64,000 nucleotides of DNA from Nonomuraea endophytica (GCF_014203235.1 NZ_JACHIN010000005.1:434001-498000); one strand, 5' to 3'; positions 34,085-42,234 are shown, counted from the first letter of the stretch. Translations and numbers: made by a program. Notes: generated from the letters alone by a model not told the origin.

Positions 34085-35151
34085 GCCGGTTCCTCCACGG
34101 TCTCGGCCAGGGGCTGGGTCACGGGCTGGGCCAGCTCGTCGGTCAGCACGAAGCGGTGCCCGCGCTCCAGCAGGCCCTCGATCAGCGCCGGCAGCGCGGC
34201 CACGGTGTTGGAACGGTCGCCGCCGCCGTCGTGCAGCAGGATGACCGAGCCGGGCCGGGTGCGTTCCAGCACGTCGGTGGCGATCTTCTCCGGTTCGGGC
34301 ATGGCCCAGTCGGCGGCGTCGACGTCCCACAGCACGGTGGTGACGCCGTGGTCGCCGAGCCAGCCGACGACCTCGGGGGTGCGCGCGCCGTAGGGCGGGC
34401 GGAAGTAGCGGGTCGGGGTGCCGCCCGCGCCGTCGATCGCCTCGTTGGTGCGCTCGATCTGCTCTTCGAGCTGCGAGCGGGTGAGGTCGGGCAGGAAGGC
34501 GTGCGACCAGGTGTGGTTGCCGATCAGGTGGCCGGCCTCGGCCATGCGGGCGATCTCCTCGGAGTGCACCCCGGCGTGCAGGCCGACGCAGAAGAAGGTG
34601 GCGGGCACGCCGTACCTCTCCAGGACGTCCAGGACGCCGCCGGTGTACGGCGGGTGCGGCCCGTCGTCGAAGGTCAGCGCGATGTCGGTGCTCTCGCGCG
34701 AGCCGTTGCCGAACCAGCGCCCGGCCCGCTTGAGCGGCTGCTCGGCGGCGACGCTGCGCGCGATGCCGGCCTGGAGCTCGTCCAGGCGGCCGGTGAGCGT
34801 GCCGTCGGAGATGCCGAGCCTGGTCAGCTGTCTCAGGTCGCGCCTGGCGGTGTCGGCCAGGGTGCGCGCGGGCACCGAGGCGAGGACCGGCCGCTGGGAG
34901 AGCATCCAGGGGTCGGCGCGGTAGACCTCGAGCCCGGCGGCCATGAGGCTGCCGTCGAGGACTCCGTTGGTGCTTTCGACCACGGCCACGAGGGACTGCT
35001 CCGGCGTTTGTGCCAGGCGGCGCAGGTAGGCGACGATGCCGTTGCGCTCGTCCGCGGCGAACCTGGCCGGGGAGCGCGCGGGGCGCCCCGACTGGTCCAC
35101 GACCTCGACTTCGTAGCCTGCGGAATTCCAGGAGACTCCGGCGTAGAGCAT
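34081..35151 (-). CDS. Polysaccharide deacetylase (NodB) fused to an IS110-like N-terminal domain
   Basis: 356 residues. From ~155 a complete NodB domain is seen: TFDDGP (Asp162, Asp163), HTWSH (His213, His217), RPPYGARTP, DVDAADW and ILLHDGG. It should be an active metal-dependent N-deacetylase. Residues 1-130 resemble the RuvC-like N-terminus of IS110 transposases: YAGVSWNSAGYEVEVVD, then VAVVESTNGVLDGSLMAAG and LEVYRADP. The first catalytic Asp is Ser7, so nuclease activity is not expected. There is no signal peptide, unlike cell-wall deacetylases, so the target is probably a cytoplasmic small molecule. I chose ATG 35151 (GGAAGA six bases upstream); GTG 35154 is the alternative. First gene of its operon. 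Confidence 0.8.
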   Translation of the reverse strand: MLYAGVSWNSAGYEVEVVDQSGRPARSPARFAADERNGIVAYLRRLAQTPEQSLVAVVESTNGVLDGSLMAAGLEVYRADPWMLSQRPVLASVPARTLADTARRDLRQLTRLGISDGTLTGRLDELQAGIARSVAAEQPLKRAGRWFGNGSRESTDIALTFDDGPHPPYTGGVLDVLERYGVPATFFCVGLHAGVHSEEIARMAEAGHLIGNHTWSHAFLPDLTRSQLEEQIERTNEAIDGAGGTPTRYFRPPYGARTPEVVGWLGDHGVTTVLWDVDAADWAMPEPEKIATDVLERTRPGSVILLHDGGGDRSNTVAALPALIEGLLERGHRFVLTDELAQPVTQPLAETVEEPA

Positions 35152-35183
35152 CACTTTCTTCCGTCCTCTATGCTTGCCCGTCG

Positions 35184-35231
35184 TTGCCTAAATGTTGCCA
35201 TAGATTGCCAAAGCTGGCAATATTGCTGCCA
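35184..35231. promoter_or_regulatory. Cluster operator array between deacetylase and A-PCP operons
   Basis: TTGCCT at 35184, TTGCCA at 35195 and 35205, TGGCAA at 35215: steps of 11, 10 and 10 bases, one per helical turn. The core dyad is TTGCCA-AAGC-TGGCAA (35205-35220). It is the densest copy of the motif and serves two divergent operons of seven and five genes. Confidence 0.65.
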
Positions 35232-35264
35232 CGTTCTGGTTGGACGATCCGCGGAGGAGAATCG

Positions 35265-37157
35265 ATGATCGAGGAACTCCTGACCCTTGGACGCGGCGAG
35301 GCGCTGCCCGAGGCCGGCCGGCCCGCGGTGCACGAGCTGGTCGCCGGGTTCGCCCGCGACCGGCCCGCGCAGGTGGCGGTGCGCTGCGGCGAGCACGATC
35401 TCACGTACGCCGCCCTGGAGGGCTGGGCCGGGCGCATCGCCGCTCGGCTGCGGGCCGGCGGCGTCGGCAGGGGCGACCGGGTCGCGGTGCTCGCCGAGCC
35501 GTCCGCCGCCATGGTCGCCGCGGCGCTGGGCGTGCTGTGGTCGGGGGCCGCCTACGTCCCGATCGACCCGGCCCAGCCGGACGGGCGGGTCGCCGCCGTC
35601 CTGGCCGACGCCCGGCCCGCCGCCGCGGTGGCCACCTGCGCGATGGCGCCCCGGCTGGCGGAGGCCGGCGTACCGGTGATCCGCGCCGAGGACGCCTGGG
35701 CGCGCGGCGAGCAAGCGCGTGACGCCCGCCGGGAGCCGGGCGTGACCGAGCCCGGCGACCCCGCGTACCTGATCTACACCTCCGGCAGCACCGGCGAGCC
35801 CAAGGGGGTGCTCGTCGAGCACGCGCAGCTGACCGCCGCCACCCTGGCCCGCCACCGCGTCTACCCGGGGGCGCCCGTCTTCCTGCTGGTCTCGCCGCTG
35901 GCCTTCGACTCCTCGATGGCCGGGCTGTGGGGCACGCTGACCATCGGCGGCACCCTGGTCGTCGCCACCGCCGACGAGGTCCGCGACCCGGCGCAGCTGG
36001 TGAAGCTGGTCGAGTCCTGCGGCGTCACCCGCATGCTGTGCGTGCCCTCGTTGTACGACGTGGTGCTGGACGCCGCCGAGCGCCTGGGCTCTCACCGGCT
36101 GCGTACGCTGGCCACCGTGATCGTGGCCGGGGAGCCGCTGCCCGAGGCGCTGGTCGAGCGGCACTTCGCCCGCCACACCGGCCCCGGCCTGCTGGTCAAC
36201 GAGTACGGCCCCACCGAGGCCACCGTGTGGTCCACCTATCAGCGCTTCGACGCGCCGGGCCCGGTCTCCATCGGCGGCCCCGTCCCCGGCGCCCGCCTCT
36301 ACGTGCTCGACGAGGAGCTGCGGCCGGTGCCCCGCGGTGAGCGGGGCGAGCTGTTCGTGGCCGGGGCCGGGGTCGCGCGCGGCTACTTCGGCCGTCCCGA
36401 GGCGACGGAGCGGGCCTTCCCGCCCGACCCGTTCGAGCCGGGCCGCATGTACCGCACCGGCGACCTGGTCCGCTGGAACGAGCACGGCGGACTCGACTTC
36501 CTCGGCCGCCGCGACCAGCAGGTCAAGATCCGCGGCCAGCGGGTGGAGCTCGGCGCCGTCGAGGCCGCGCTGCGCACCGCCCCCGGCGTGCGGGACGCGG
36601 TCGCCGTGGCCGCGGGCGACCGGCTGACCGCGTTCGTGCTCGCCGCCGCCGGCCTCGACGCCCGGCGGGTGCGCGGGCACGTGGCGGAGCGGCTGCCCGC
36701 GGTGATGGTGCCCGCGCGGGTGGAGGTGATGGACGCCTTCCCGCTGACGGTCAACGGCAAGGCCGACCGTACGGCTCTGGCCGCCCGCGCCCCCGCCGCC
36801 GAACCCGAGCCCGATCAAGCCGGGGAGTCTCGGGACGCCACGACCGCGCAGGTCGCCGCCGCCTGGGCGGACGTGCTCGACCAGCCGCGCATCCCGCTCG
36901 ACGTGAACTTCTTCGACCTCGGCGGCCACTCGCTGACCATGTTCCACCTGCAGGACGCCCTGGAGTCGCACACCGGCACCCGCCCGTCGGTCGTGGCGCT
37001 GTTCCGGCACACGACCGTGACCGCGCAGGCCGGTCTCATCAGGGACGGCGGCGCCGCGCCCGAGGAGTCGCTGCCCGACATGCGCGAGGCCGCCGCCCGG
37101 CGCGCCCACGCGATCCAGGCCAGGCTGCGCCGCGCCGAGCGGGAGGCGGCGTCATGA
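35265..37157 (+). CDS. Nonribosomal peptide synthetase, A-PCP
   Basis: 630 residues: adenylation domain (~25-520) and carrier (~540-605, Ser556 in LGGHSL). Cores seen: YTSGSTGEPKGV, NEYGPTEATVWSTY, YRTGDLV, GRRDQQVKIRGQRVELG and NGKADRT. By eye against GrsA the pocket reads D-S-A-L-I-A-E-V-W-K; no amino acid is assigned. No condensation domain, so it either loads a starter or supplies the acceptor for the C domain that ends the other NRPS. A short Arg/Ala-rich helical tail could be a docking element. Start ATG at 35265, behind GGAGGAGA. It heads an operon with thioesterase, aminotransferase and sugar genes. Confidence 0.92.
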   Translation: MIEELLTLGRGEALPEAGRPAVHELVAGFARDRPAQVAVRCGEHDLTYAALEGWAGRIAARLRAGGVGRGDRVAVLAEPSAAMVAAALGVLWSGAAYVPIDPAQPDGRVAAVLADARPAAAVATCAMAPRLAEAGVPVIRAEDAWARGEQARDARREPGVTEPGDPAYLIYTSGSTGEPKGVLVEHAQLTAATLARHRVYPGAPVFLLVSPLAFDSSMAGLWGTLTIGGTLVVATADEVRDPAQLVKLVESCGVTRMLCVPSLYDVVLDAAERLGSHRLRTLATVIVAGEPLPEALVERHFARHTGPGLLVNEYGPTEATVWSTYQRFDAPGPVSIGGPVPGARLYVLDEELRPVPRGERGELFVAGAGVARGYFGRPEATERAFPPDPFEPGRMYRTGDLVRWNEHGGLDFLGRRDQQVKIRGQRVELGAVEAALRTAPGVRDAVAVAAGDRLTAFVLAAAGLDARRVRGHVAERLPAVMVPARVEVMDAFPLTVNGKADRTALAARAPAAEPEPDQAGESRDATTAQVAAAWADVLDQPRIPLDVNFFDLGGHSLTMFHLQDALESHTGTRPSVVALFRHTTVTAQAGLIRDGGAAPEESLPDMREAAARRAHAIQARLRRAEREAAS

Positions 37158-37888
37158 GCATCTGGCTGGACTGCCCCATGCCCAAGGCCACCGCCCGCCG
37201 GCGGCTGGTCTGCTTCCCGCACGCCGGCGGCTCGGCGGTGTTCTTCCGCAACTGGGGCGAGCTGGTCCCCGAGGCCGAGGTGCACACCGTGCGCTACCCG
37301 GGGCGGGGCGAGCGCATCGACGAGGACCCGCCCACCGACCTGCTGCGGCTCGCCCGGCAGATCGCCGAGGCGGTGGCGCCGCTGGCCGACAGGCCGCTGG
37401 CCTTCTTCGGGCACAGCCTGGGCGCGGTCGTCGCGCTGGAGACGGCCAGGGCGCTGGAGGCCAGGGGCATCCTGCTGGCGCACCTGTTCGCCTCCGGATC
37501 CAGGAACGCGCCGTCGCCGGGACGCCTGCCGTACGAGGAAGAGGACGACGCGACGATCGCCGGGCGGCTGGTGAGCCTCGGCGGCACCGACGCCGAGCTC
37601 GCGCGCGACCCGCTCTTCCTGGAGCTGGTCATCCCCTACGTGCGCGCGGACACCCGGATGTACCACGACTACGTCCCCGAGCCGGGACCGGCGCTGCACT
37701 GCCCGGTCACGGCCATCGCCGGGGAGGCCGACCGCGACCTCGACGTGCGCCCGTGGCAGGAGCTGACCACCGGCCCGTTCGAGGAGCACACGGTCTCCGG
37801 CGACCACTTCTACCTGATCGCCGAACCGCCCGGCGAGCTGGTGCGGGCGCGACTGAGCGGAAGGCAGCCCAGCCATGGACCTCGATAG
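37154..37888 (+). CDS. Type II thioesterase
   Basis: 244 residues, typical for external editing thioesterases. Seen: CFPHAGGSAVFF at the N-terminus, nucleophile GHSLG (Ser88), GEADRDLD for the acid region and GDHFYL for the histidine. The ATG overlaps the NRPS stop (ATGA). Such enzymes clear stalled or mis-primed acyl groups from carrier proteins. As no integrated releasing domain is visible in the cluster, it could also release the product. Confidence 0.9.
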   Translation: MSIWLDCPMPKATARRRLVCFPHAGGSAVFFRNWGELVPEAEVHTVRYPGRGERIDEDPPTDLLRLARQIAEAVAPLADRPLAFFGHSLGAVVALETARALEARGILLAHLFASGSRNAPSPGRLPYEEEDDATIAGRLVSLGGTDAELARDPLFLELVIPYVRADTRMYHDYVPEPGPALHCPVTAIAGEADRDLDVRPWQELTTGPFEEHTVSGDHFYLIAEPPGELVRARLSGRQPSHGPR

Positions 37889-39191
37889 CTCGATCATGCG
37901 GGCCGCCGGGATGCGCGAGCGCGACCGGCGCCACGTCTGGCACACCTGGACGCCGCTGCGCGAGGACCGCGCGCAGGCGATGTTCTCCCACGGCGAGGGC
38001 TACCGGGTCTGGGACGTCGACGGCAAGGAGTACATCGACGCGACCAGCTGCGCCCTCAGCGCCGTGTGCGGCTACCGCCACCCCGAGCTGGACGCCGCCG
38101 TCGAACGGCAGCTGCGCCGCCTGCACCACTTCGACCTGTCGACGGGCAGCCACGAGCCCGCCGGGCTGCTGGCCGAGCGGATCTCCTCGTACCTGCCGGA
38201 TGGGCTGTCCAGGACGCTGTTCGTCAACAGCGGCTCCGAGGGCTTCGAGGCGGCCATGATGATCGCCGCCGCCCACCACGCGCACCTCGGCCGGCCGCGT
38301 TCGCGGGTGGTCTCCTTCGCCCGCGGCTACCACGGCTCCACGCTGCTGTGCCGGAGCCTGTCGGCGCTGCCGAGGGTGGGCCACCTGTTCGAGCCGCCGC
38401 TGCCGGTCACACACGTCGAACTGCCCGCCGCGCCCGCGCGGCTGCGCCGGCCCGACGCGCTGCAGCCGCTGATGCGCGCCTTCGAGCGGGCCTTCGGCGA
38501 CGACCCCGGCGACCTGCCGATGGCCGTGGCGGTCGAGCCGTTCCTCAACGTCGGCGGCGGCATCATGCTGCCGCCCGGCTTCCTGCCCGCGCTGCGCCGC
38601 CTGTGCGACCGCACGGGCACGCTGCTGGTCCTCGACGAGATCTTCACCGGGTACGGCAGGACCGGCCGCATGTTCGCCCACCAGCACGAACCGGCGGCCG
38701 AACCCGACATTTTGGTCACCAGCAAGGGCCTGAGCGGCGGCTATGTGCCCATCGGCGCCGTCACCGTGAAGGAGCACCTGCACCAGGGCTTCCGCCACGA
38801 CCCCGTGCTGGGCGGCCTGCGCTACGGCCACACCAACTCCGGGCACGCGCTGGCCTGCGCCGCCGCCCTGGCGACGCTCGACCTGCTCGACAAGCACGAC
38901 CTGCCGCACCAGGCCGAGGTGCTCGGCGCCCGCCTGCTGGAGCGCCTGGCCCCGCTGGCCTCAACCGGCCGGGTGGCCGACGTGCGCGGGCTCGGCCTCA
39001 TCACGGTCGTCGAGCTGGCTACTCCGGAGGCCGCCACCCGCCTGGTCGCGCAGGCCAGGCGGCGCGGGCTGCTGCTGCGCCGGCAGGGCCCCGAGGGGCT
39101 GGCCGTCATGGCCGCGCCCCCGCTCACCATCGACCAGCAGGGCATCGACACCCTCGCCGACCGCCTCTGGCTGGCCCTGGCCGACCAGTAA
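37875..39191 (+). CDS. Class III PLP-dependent aminotransferase
   Basis: 438 residues. Class III landmarks: DVDGKEYIDATSC near the N-terminus, FVNSGSEGFEAAM, LVLDEIFTGYGRTG (PLP-binding Asp) and the Schiff-base lysine Lys284 in TSKGLSGGYVPIG. ATG at 37875 overlaps the thioesterase by 14 bases and follows GGAAGG. Class III enzymes act on omega-amino groups, such as ornithine, diaminobutyrate, GABA, beta-amino acids, or on glutamate semialdehyde. It may make an unusual amino acid for the A domains or an amine for the N-oxygenase. Confidence 0.88.
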   Translation: MDLDSSIMRAAGMRERDRRHVWHTWTPLREDRAQAMFSHGEGYRVWDVDGKEYIDATSCALSAVCGYRHPELDAAVERQLRRLHHFDLSTGSHEPAGLLAERISSYLPDGLSRTLFVNSGSEGFEAAMMIAAAHHAHLGRPRSRVVSFARGYHGSTLLCRSLSALPRVGHLFEPPLPVTHVELPAAPARLRRPDALQPLMRAFERAFGDDPGDLPMAVAVEPFLNVGGGIMLPPGFLPALRRLCDRTGTLLVLDEIFTGYGRTGRMFAHQHEPAAEPDILVTSKGLSGGYVPIGAVTVKEHLHQGFRHDPVLGGLRYGHTNSGHALACAAALATLDLLDKHDLPHQAEVLGARLLERLAPLASTGRVADVRGLGLITVVELATPEAATRLVAQARRRGLLLRRQGPEGLAVMAAPPLTIDQQGIDTLADRLWLALADQ

Positions 39192-39200
39192 GGGGGCATC

Positions 39201-40145
39201 ATGCGTGTAGTCATCACGGGTGGAGCCGGCTTCCTCGGCTCCCACCTGGCCGACGCGCTCCTGCACCGGGGCGACTCCGTGCACTGCGTCGACAACCTGA
39301 CCACCGGGCGGCTGGCCAACCTCGACCACCTCATGGGCCACCCCCGCTTCCGCTTCACCGAGCACGACGTGACGCTGGGCCTGCCGGTCGCCGGACCGGT
39401 CGAGGCCGTCGCCCACCTGGCCAGCCCGGCCTCGCCGCCCGACTACCTGCTACGCCCGCTGGAGACCCTGGCGGCGGGCAGCAGGGGCACCGAGCACGCG
39501 ATCGAGCTGGCCCGCCGGCGCGGCGCCCGCTTCGTCCTGGCCTCCACCAGCGAGATCTACGGCAGCCCCGAACTGCACCCGCAGCCCGAGGAGTACTGGG
39601 GCCACGTCAACCCGATCGGCCCGCGCAGCGTGTACGACGAGGGCAAGCGCTTCGCCGAGGCCATGACCGCCGCCTACGCCCGCTCCTACGGCGTGGACTG
39701 CGGCATCGTGCGCATCTTCAACACCTACGGCCCGCGGATGAGCGCCGGAGACGGCCGCGTGGTCACCAACTTCATCACCCAGGCGCTGCGCGGCGAGCCG
39801 CTGACCGTCTACGGCGACGGCAGCCAGACCCGCAGCTTCTGCTATGTCGACGACCTGGTACGCGGCCTGACCGCGATGATCGACTCCGCCGAGCCGGGGC
39901 CGCTGAACCTGGGCAACCCGGCGGAGTTCTCCATCGCGGAGCTGGCCGGGATCATCCTGCGGATCACCGGCTCCGCCTCCCCCGTGCGCTACCTGCCGCT
40001 GCCCCAGGACGACCCGCCGCGCCGCCGTCCGATGGTCAAGCGGGCCGCCGAGGCGCTCGGGTGGCATCCGGGGATCGGGCTCGAGGAGGGCGTACGCCGT
40101 ACCGTGGCGTGGTTCCACACCGTGGAGAGAGGGGCGCTGCTGTGA
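39201..40145 (+). CDS. NAD-dependent sugar SDR, UDP-glucuronate decarboxylase (UDP-xylose synthase)-like
   Basis: 314 residues. Rossmann motif GGAGFLGSHLADALL, then HLASPASPPDYLL, LASTSEIYGSPELHPQPEEY and PRSVYDEGKRFAE with catalytic Tyr145 and Lys149. The ASPASPP and YDEGKR blocks are hallmarks of UDP-xylose synthases, which oxidise, decarboxylate and re-reduce UDP-glucuronate. Start ATG at 39201 behind AAGGGGG. It probably supplies UDP-xylose or a related pentose donor for the cluster glycosyltransferases. Other extended SDRs such as epimerases are possible. Confidence 0.83.
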   Translation: MRVVITGGAGFLGSHLADALLHRGDSVHCVDNLTTGRLANLDHLMGHPRFRFTEHDVTLGLPVAGPVEAVAHLASPASPPDYLLRPLETLAAGSRGTEHAIELARRRGARFVLASTSEIYGSPELHPQPEEYWGHVNPIGPRSVYDEGKRFAEAMTAAYARSYGVDCGIVRIFNTYGPRMSAGDGRVVTNFITQALRGEPLTVYGDGSQTRSFCYVDDLVRGLTAMIDSAEPGPLNLGNPAEFSIAELAGIILRITGSASPVRYLPLPQDDPPRRRPMVKRAAEALGWHPGIGLEEGVRRTVAWFHTVERGALL

Positions 40146-40963
40146 CGGTCGCGCTCGTGACCGGCGCCAACCGGGGCCTGGGCAAGGAGACCGCGCGGCG
40201 GCTGGCGCTGCGCGGCGCCACGGTCCTGCTCGGCAGCCGCGACCCCGGCGAGGGCGAGGCCGCCGCCGCCGAGCTGAGGGCAGCCGCCGATATGGGCGCG
40301 CTCACCAGACCGGGCACTCTCACCAGACCGGGCACTCTCGCCAGGCCGGGCGCTCTCGCCGGACCGGGCGCTTTCGGCGGGCCGGCTGTGGAGGCGATCC
40401 GGCTCGACGTGACCCGGCCGGCGGACGTCGAGGCGGCCGCCGAGCGGATCGCCCGCGACCACGGCCGCCTGGACGTGCTGGTGAACAACGCGGGCACGAT
40501 CGTGCCCGCGCAGGCCTGCGCGACCACGGCCGCGCACATGCGGGCCACGTTCGAGGTGAACGTGTTCGGCGTGGTCACCGCCATCCACACGCTGCTGCCG
40601 CTGCTGCGGCGCTCGGCGGCCCCGCGCATCGTCAACGTCTCCAGCACCACCGCGTCGCTGACGCTGAGCGCCACCGGCGCGGACCTGCCCGGCGACGCCA
40701 CGGTGCGGATGGCCTACACCAGCTCGAAGGCGGCGCTGAACATGCTGACCGTCCAGTACGCGCTGGCCTTCGCCGGGGATCCGGAGCTGGCCCACATCAA
40801 GATCAACTCCGCGACCCCCGGCTACACCGCCACCGCCATGAACGCCTTCCGCGGCCACCGCACCGTCGAGGAGGGAGCGGCCGCCATCGTCAGGCTCGCG
40901 ACCCTGCCCGACGACGGGCCCTCGGGCGGCTTCTACGACGACCTGGGGCCGGCGCCCTGGTGA
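40142..40963 (+). CDS. Short-chain dehydrogenase with an internal repeat insert
   Basis: 273 residues, a classical SDR: TGANRGLGKETARRL at the N-terminus, LDVLVNNAGT, IVNVSST, and catalytic Tyr192 and Lys196 in AYTSSKAALN. Between the second strand and the next, residues ~53-82 are five 6-residue repeats of the form ALTRPG. These come from an 18-base tandem repeat at 40298-40387 and make a surface loop that other SDRs lack. GTG at 40142 overlaps the upstream stop (GTGA). It should be an NADP(H)-dependent ketoreductase or alcohol dehydrogenase. It is the last gene of the five-gene operon. Confidence 0.87.
   Translation: MTVALVTGANRGLGKETARRLALRGATVLLGSRDPGEGEAAAAELRAAADMGALTRPGTLTRPGTLARPGALAGPGAFGGPAVEAIRLDVTRPADVEAAAERIARDHGRLDVLVNNAGTIVPAQACATTAAHMRATFEVNVFGVVTAIHTLLPLLRRSAAPRIVNVSSTTASLTLSATGADLPGDATVRMAYTSSKAALNMLTVQYALAFAGDPELAHIKINSATPGYTATAMNAFRGHRTVEEGAAAIVRLATLPDDGPSGGFYDDLGPAPW
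40298..40387 (+). repeat. 18-bp coding minisatellite in the SDR gene
   Basis: Five in-frame units of 18 bases. The first is GCGCTCACCAGACCGGGC; units two and three keep CTC-ACC/GCC-AG-CCGGGC; the last two are more worn. Encoded units: ALTRPG, TLTRPG, TLARPG, ALAGPG, AFGGPA. Length can change without a frameshift. Confidence 0.85.
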
Positions 40964-40967
40964 CGCG

Positions 40968-41717
40968 TCACAGCCGAAGCTCCTCCAGCTCCCTGACCGC
41001 CTGGTCCATGTCGTCGGCGACGCCCTGGCTGAGCAGCCGCTTGTACAGGGCCTCGCCGCCGACGCCGAAGCGCCGGATCTCCCTGGCACGGGCGCTCATC
41101 CTGGCCCGGATCTCCTCGACGATCGGGCCTGCCTCACCGGCCCAGCCGTACGACTCCAGGAACATCCGCAGCCGGTGCGGCCGCGCGGCGAAGTCGGTGA
41201 AGCCCTCCGACGCGGCCACGCGGCGGGCGTGCAGCGGCACCCACCCCAGTGCCGTCCACGCCAGGTCCGACTGGACGGTGGTCGGGCCGGCGAAGTCCCA
41301 GTCGAAGAACCCCACCAGCCGGCCCGCCGACCAGGCGGCGTTGAACGAGCTCGCGTCGTTGTGCGCGATGATCATGCCGGGCGACCAGCGCACGCCCGTA
41401 CGCCATTCGGCGTCAGGGGGCGGCACGAAGTCGGCGACGGCCTCGTGGTAGTCACGCAGCCACCAGGCGACCTGGCGCAGCGTGTCCTCGGTGCGCGTCC
41501 ACTCGGGCCAGACCCGGCGCACGCCCATCGTCTCGCCTTCCAGATACGTGAGGACCTCGCGGCCCTCGGAGTCGATTCCCAGGACGCGCGGCGCCCCCTC
41601 GAATCCCTTGCCTTCCAGATGTCTCAACAGCGCGTGAACCGTCCGGGTCCAACGCCTGACCGTCCTGCGAACCGTGCCCCCCACACGAACAGCACCACCG
41701 TCATTGCCGCCCTCCAA
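40968..41717 (-). CDS. Aminoglycoside phosphotransferase-like kinase
   Basis: 249 residues with an APH/choline-kinase fold: IIAHNDASSFNAAW (the HxDxxxxN catalytic loop, Asp as base) and VGFFDWDFAGP (metal-binding DWD). The N-lobe is short, and VLTYLEGE resembles the hinge. I chose TTG at 41717 behind GGGGAGGT; an upstream in-frame start has no ribosome site. It is convergent with the SDR, five bases apart. It could phosphorylate the product for self-protection or be an unrelated small-molecule kinase. It marks the likely right edge of the biosynthetic region. Confidence 0.78.
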   Translation of the reverse strand: MEGGNDGGAVRVGGTVRRTVRRWTRTVHALLRHLEGKGFEGAPRVLGIDSEGREVLTYLEGETMGVRRVWPEWTRTEDTLRQVAWWLRDYHEAVADFVPPPDAEWRTGVRWSPGMIIAHNDASSFNAAWSAGRLVGFFDWDFAGPTTVQSDLAWTALGWVPLHARRVAASEGFTDFAARPHRLRMFLESYGWAGEAGPIVEEIRARMSARAREIRRFGVGGEALYKRLLSQGVADDMDQAVRELEELRL

Positions 41718-41800
41718 CAGACCTCCCCTCAGGAACACCCAGACGATTGTCCGTTCCGTCACCACGCGCGACAAGAGCAACGCGGCGCGCGTTCGCGCCG

Positions 41801-41820
41801 GTGATCGCCCAGGTGATCAC
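41801..41820. promoter_or_regulatory. Possible operator upstream of the cstA operon
   Basis: GTGATC at 41801 and the palindrome GTGATCAC at 41813-41820 are 12 bases apart, 115-135 bases upstream of the small gene before cstA. The half-site resembles a CRP-type GTGA..TCAC, and CRP controls cstA in enterobacteria. This is only suggestive. Confidence 0.3.
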
Positions 41821-41934
41821 GGGCGCGCCCAGGTGGCGGACCTGCGGCGTCCGGCGCGCGAAGATCCGGCCGGTGCTTTACGTGAGGGTGTCAGGGGGCT
41901 AGCGTCGAAAATGATCCTGCAACAGGAGTGAGGG

Positions 41935-42234
41935 ATGTTCTCGATCACACTCACCGCCGCGGCGCGCGAAGCGCTGCGCCCGGACGAGGTGATCTTCTTC
42001 GAGTGGCACGGCATCGGCGTGTGCTGCGCGCACGACGGAGAGTTCTCGGCCCGGCCGGTACGCCGGGCCCGGCTCCCCCGCCGCGCACGGCAACTCGGCG
42101 ACGATCCCGCCTTCGCTCTCCCCGTCGCCTGGATGCACCTCGCCGGGCACGCGGTCACGATCGACTGCCACACGTGGGGGCGCTGGCGGCGCTTCACGAC
42201 CGACCTCCCCTGCCTAGGAGGGACCGTCCGGTGA
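41935..42234 (+). CDS. Small Cys-containing protein coupled to CstA
   Basis: 99 residues. It starts MFSITLTAAAREALRPDEV, a pattern resembling the N-terminal strand and helix of HesB/IscA-type proteins, but the usual three cysteines are not in their normal places. Cysteines present: GVCCAHDG, DCHTWG and one near the C-terminus. Start ATG at 41935 behind AGGAGTGAGGG. The stop overlaps the cstA start (GTGA), so the two are translated together. It may assist or regulate the transporter. Function unknown. Confidence 0.72.
   Translation: MFSITLTAAAREALRPDEVIFFEWHGIGVCCAHDGEFSARPVRRARLPRRARQLGDDPAFALPVAWMHLAGHAVTIDCHTWGRWRRFTTDLPCLGGTVR

Noticed and set aside
34081..35151. Considered as an IS110 insertion sequence or its remnant
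   Set aside because: There is no C-terminal transposase domain or flanking repeat. The frame runs unbroken into a complete deacetylase, and the gene is operonic.
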